A program made the position numbers and the translations under genes. A model generated the notes under the pieces. That model ran no database searches, was not told the DNA's origin, and saw nothing but the letters and a program-made list of their open reading frames with translations. Below are positions 61,325 through 64,000 of a DNA stretch of 64,000 nucleotides, one piece after another (position 1 is the stretch's first letter; each line of letters starts with the position of its first letter). The stretch is from Azospirillum brasilense (GTDB lineage: Bacteria > Pseudomonadota > Alphaproteobacteria > Azospirillales > Azospirillaceae). The DNA lies in NCBI RefSeq assembly GCF_005222205.1, contig NZ_CP032347.1:124001-188000 (forward strand). Reading direction: 5' to 3'.

Positions 61325-62197
61325 TCAGTTTTCCTCGCGCATGACGCGGCACACCGCCTCCGTCCGGTTGGTGGCGCCGAGCCGCCGCAGGATGTTCCGG
61401 ACATGCACTTTGACGGTGCTTTCCCGCATTCCCAACTCGTGGGCGATGACCTTGTTCGGCTTGCCCTCCTGGAGGCATTCCAGGACGGAGAGTTGGCGCG
61501 GGGTCAGTTGCGACAGGTGGGGCTTGCCGTTGACCGCGGGGGCCGGGACGGATAAGGCGGCGTGGAGCACCGGGTCCGGCATCCCGGCCTGGTCGATGAT
61601 CAGCCGGTGCAGGATGGGGGCCGGAACGAAGATGCCACCCGCCGCGACCAGGCGGATCGCCTCCAGCGCCATGGTGAGCCCGACGGTGGTGGAGATGTAG
61701 CCGTGCGCGCCCTGGCGGATGGCTTCCAGCGCGGTCGCCGTTTCGTCGGAATCCGACAGCATGATCAGCGGGACGCCATCCAGCACTTCCAGAAGTTCGG
61801 CCAGCCGCGGACGGAACTCCGGATCGGAGGCGAGCCGCCCGCTGAAGTTGACCAAGGCCACGTCCGGTGCATCGTTCCGCCGCATCACGCTTTCCAAATC
61901 CGCAACGGATGCCGCCGTCAGCACCCGCACACCCCGTCCGCACAGGTTCAGGCTGGTGGACAGGCTTTCCCGCGTCAGCGGCGTTTCGTCGTGCAGGATG
62001 GCGGTGACGATCTGATCCTCCCCCAGGGGGCGGGCGCCCCCGGACATCCGGTAGTAGGACCCGAAGGAGCCGGAGTCGTTCATCGGTGCGGCGGTCAGGG
62101 AAATGGCTGCCAGGATGCGGCTGGGCGTGATGGTCGTGATCGATGGGGCGCGGCGGGCGGCGTTGGGCGAGCGCGCTCCGTCTTTGCACGGCAACAT
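61325..62197 (-). CDS. NarL/FixJ-type regulator with degenerate receiver domain
   Basis: A 290-residue protein. The ATG at 62197 is chosen because AAGGAGGT lies directly upstream with good spacing; a start at about 62050 (MNDSGS) would remove a basic lead not seen in the paralogues. The receiver-like part has ILHDETPLTRESLS, asparagine in place of aspartate (VALVNFSG), and no lysine at GYISTTVG. The HTH (about 225-280) reads LTPRQLSVLECLQEGKPNKVIAHELGMRESTVKVHVRNIL in pieces. It lies downstream of the second beta-helix gene on the same strand. Confidence 0.85.
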   Translation of the reverse strand: MLPCKDGARSPNAARRAPSITTITPSRILAAISLTAAPMNDSGSFGSYYRMSGGARPLGEDQIVTAILHDETPLTRESLSTSLNLCGRGVRVLTAASVADLESVMRRNDAPDVALVNFSGRLASDPEFRPRLAELLEVLDGVPLIMLSDSDETATALEAIRQGAHGYISTTVGLTMALEAIRLVAAGGIFVPAPILHRLIIDQAGMPDPVLHAALSVPAPAVNGKPHLSQLTPRQLSVLECLQEGKPNKVIAHELGMRESTVKVHVRNILRRLGATNRTEAVCRVMREEN

Positions 62198-62528
62198 ACA
62201 AGACCTCCTTCTGCCACACGCCATGGACACGCCGACCCGGCCAGGATCGCCGCCAACATCATTGCCGCGAAGATTTTGGCCCTATTCGATCAAATGAACC
62301 GGATCACCTGGGAAAGCGATGCCTCGAGAGGCTTGCGCGATCGCTTCAAGCCTATAACATCGCAGGGGGTTTTGACCGTCAATCGCAAACAAGATCATAA
62401 TACTGTGCGCAGATATCCGCAAAGTACCTCCAAATTAGTAAGTTTTTCAAAATTGTAACAGGGAGAATTGGACTTTTGATTGTTGTGAGTGGGGGTTTTT
62501 CTCTCTATGGAATGGCTGGCGAACGCGG
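62198..62528. promoter_or_regulatory. A+T-rich intergenic region before the last regulator gene
   Basis: A 331-bp gap downstream of the beta-helix gene and upstream of the regulator, both leftward. The segment 62340-62480 is strikingly A+T-rich for this genome. It should contain the regulator promoter. No gene and no clear terminator are seen. Confidence 0.45.
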
Positions 62529-64000
62529 TCATTGATTTTTCTCGATGGGCGGCATGGCCGGGCAGGCCAGTGGGGTCTTCTGCGGGATGCCGACGTCGAC
62601 GACGCTTCCCGTCTCCTGCCCCTGGGCGCGGATGGCGTCCCAGTCCGCCTCCGCATCGTTCCAGAACCAGACGCGCTCCCGGAGATCGGCGAGGCGGTAG
62701 CGGTTGCCGTAGAGCCGGTTGCCGGCGGCGACCACGGCGTTGTCGGAGTCCACGTCGGTGACGGCGCCGACGCGCGCGTCGGCGTTGCGGATGACGATGC
62801 GGTTGTCGAAGATCTCGTTGCCGACGGCGGGGGTGTAGGGGGCGCGGTCCTGGGACACCACCGTCACCGCGTTGCCGTAGCCGTCCGGCACGTCGATGTC
62901 GTTGCCGTGGACCTTCACGCCCCGCGCGCTGGAGATCAGGATCTGGGCCCCCCAGAACCAGCCCTGGCCGCGCTGCCCGTTGTCGGCGACCCGGTTGTTG
63001 CGGATCACCCCGTCGTAGCTGATTTCGTAGGTGATGCCGTTGTCGGCGTTGCCGAAGACCAGATTGTCCTCGATCACCAGCCGGTGCACGTCGATGTCGG
63101 CCCAGATGCCGGCGCCCACATTGCCGTGGACGCAATTGCCCCGGATGAGTCCGCCGCCGCCGGATTCGGTGATCTTGCCGCCGCCGCCTTCCCAATGGAA
63201 ATCGACGCCGGCATAGCCGTTGCGCGCGATCTCGTTGCCGGCGATCAGGAAATCCGTCCCCGATCCGGAAAAGCCGGCGTGGCCGTTGTCGAGGATGCGG
63301 TTGCCGAGGATGCGGCTGCCGGTGCCGGCGTTGACGCCGACGCCGTGGTTCAGGCGCACCGTGGTGTTCCGGACGGTCCAGCCGGGGCCGAACTCCGCGT
63401 CCACGGCGGCGGCCTGGATGGGGGCGGCGTACTTCTCGATGGTCAGGTTCCGGATGACGACGCCCGACGCGGTTCCGCCGAAGGCGCGGGGGATGACGCT
63501 GGTTTCCACGGTTCGCCCGGTGGGATCGTCGCCGATCAGGATCTCGTCGGCGCCGTAATCGAAGAACCAGCGCCCCGGCCCGACGGCGGACCGGTCGCCG
63601 ACATGCAGCATCGGCGCGTCGTCGATGAACAGATCCTCCGGGCGGGCGCAGCGGGGAAAGCCGGAGCGGCAGAATTCCGCCGCGTTGACCCGCCCCTCCT
63701 GCGTCTGTCCGCGGGCCACCCAGACGGAGCCGCGGCGGACGAAGGCGGTCAGCCGGCGCGCCCCGCTCAACACCGCGCCGGGGGCGCCCTCGAACAGATC
63801 GCGGTCCTTGGGCACGATGGACTGCAGGCGGTGGATGCCGGCCTCAAGCCGGAAGCGCGTGCCGGGGGGATGGCGGTCCACCGCCGCCTGGATGTCGGCG
63901 CCGGGCCGCAGGGAGACGGTGGAGGGCTCCGCTCCCGCCGCCGCCATCGGAAGGCCGGCGAAAAGGAGCACCGCCGCCGCGAGGCGGGCGGGGCGGGGAG
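62529..64000 (-). CDS. Secreted right-handed beta-helix protein (5' end outside window)
   Basis: At least 489 residues, open to the window edge. The visible start of the frame reads through PARLAAAVLLFAGLPMAAAGA, the hydrophobic core and cleavage region of a Sec signal peptide, so the true start lies just beyond 64000. The body is a beta-helix closely related to residues 15-450 of the protein at 33546-36344: LRPGADIQAAV, LEAGIHRLQSIVPKD, AFGGTASGVVIRNLTIEKY and ITYEISYDGVIRNN match in order. It lacks the Ig-like and CBM60-like modules. It is probably a periplasmic or secreted polysaccharide lyase-like protein. Confidence 0.85.
   Translation of the reverse strand, partial: PRPARLAAAVLLFAGLPMAAAGAEPSTVSLRPGADIQAAVDRHPPGTRFRLEAGIHRLQSIVPKDRDLFEGAPGAVLSGARRLTAFVRRGSVWVARGQTQEGRVNAAEFCRSGFPRCARPEDLFIDDAPMLHVGDRSAVGPGRWFFDYGADEILIGDDPTGRTVETSVIPRAFGGTASGVVIRNLTIEKYAAPIQAAAVDAEFGPGWTVRNTTVRLNHGVGVNAGTGSRILGNRILDNGHAGFSGSGTDFLIAGNEIARNGYAGVDFHWEGGGGKITESGGGGLIRGNCVHGNVGAGIWADIDVHRLVIEDNLVFGNADNGITYEISYDGVIRNNRVADNGQRGQGWFWGAQILISSARGVKVHGNDIDVPDGYGNAVTVVSQDRAPYTPAVGNEIFDNRIVIRNADARVGAVTDVDSDNAVVAAGNRLYGNRYRLADLRERVWFWNDAEADWDAIRAQGQETGSVVDVGIPQKTPLACPAMPPIEKNQ

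Overview
The window is very GC-rich, densely coding alphaproteobacterial DNA. The nap order, an FNR/FixK-type regulator, TRAP and dipeptide-type ABC uptake operons and a large exopolysaccharide (EPS) locus all suggest an Azospirillum-like soil or plant-associated bacterium. The genus is inferred from gene content only. I see no rRNA, tRNA, CRISPR array, phage or insertion sequence.

Region 1 (1-10.4 kb, housekeeping and respiration). The 5' end of a nap operon (napE-napF-napD-napA, minus strand) runs off the left edge inside napA. It is followed by a long intergenic region with a candidate structured RNA and a nested palindrome, an OFA-family transporter, a Bax-inhibitor-1 membrane protein, an ECF sigma/anti-sigma pair, an HU-type protein, a lone receiver domain and an FNR/FixK-like regulator.

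Region 2 (10.6-18.9 kb, acid-sugar catabolism). A minus-strand operon encodes a TRAP transporter (binding protein plus a fused QM permease), a VOC enzyme, a RuBisCO-like protein and a DUF1537-family kinase. A divergent LacI regulator sits at its head and an EamA exporter next to that regulator. The pairing of RuBisCO-like protein and kinase resembles apionate-type pathways, but other pathway enzymes are absent here.

Region 3 (18.9-32.8 kb, an uncharacterised catabolic island). Minus-strand genes encode a BKACE enzyme, a ThDP enzyme, an HDAC-like deacetylase, a carbamoylase-type hydrolase, a ketopantoate-reductase-like enzyme, a complete dipeptide-type ABC transporter and an ArgE/DapE-type M20 hydrolase. 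A divergent LysR gene follows. REP-like palindromes fill most of the wider gaps. The substrate looks like a small amide, acylated amine or peptide derivative; its identity is unknown.

Region 4 (32.9-64 kb, EPS locus). A cytochrome c and a secreted beta-helix protein carrying two CBM60-like modules open the region. Then come a sugar aminotransferase, glycosyltransferases, Wzy- and Wzx-like proteins, a fused oxidoreductase-epimerase, a Wzc-type tyrosine kinase, UDP-xylose synthase, a priming phosphotransferase, several nucleotide-sugar epimerases, a WecG-type transferase and UDP-glucose dehydrogenase. The right end holds four related NarL/FixJ-like proteins whose receiver domains all lack the phospho-acceptor aspartate, and a second beta-helix protein paralogous to the first that runs off the right edge. 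UDP-glucose dehydrogenase plus UDP-xylose synthase imply a pentose or uronate in the polymer. The two beta-helix proteins bracket the locus and may act on it.
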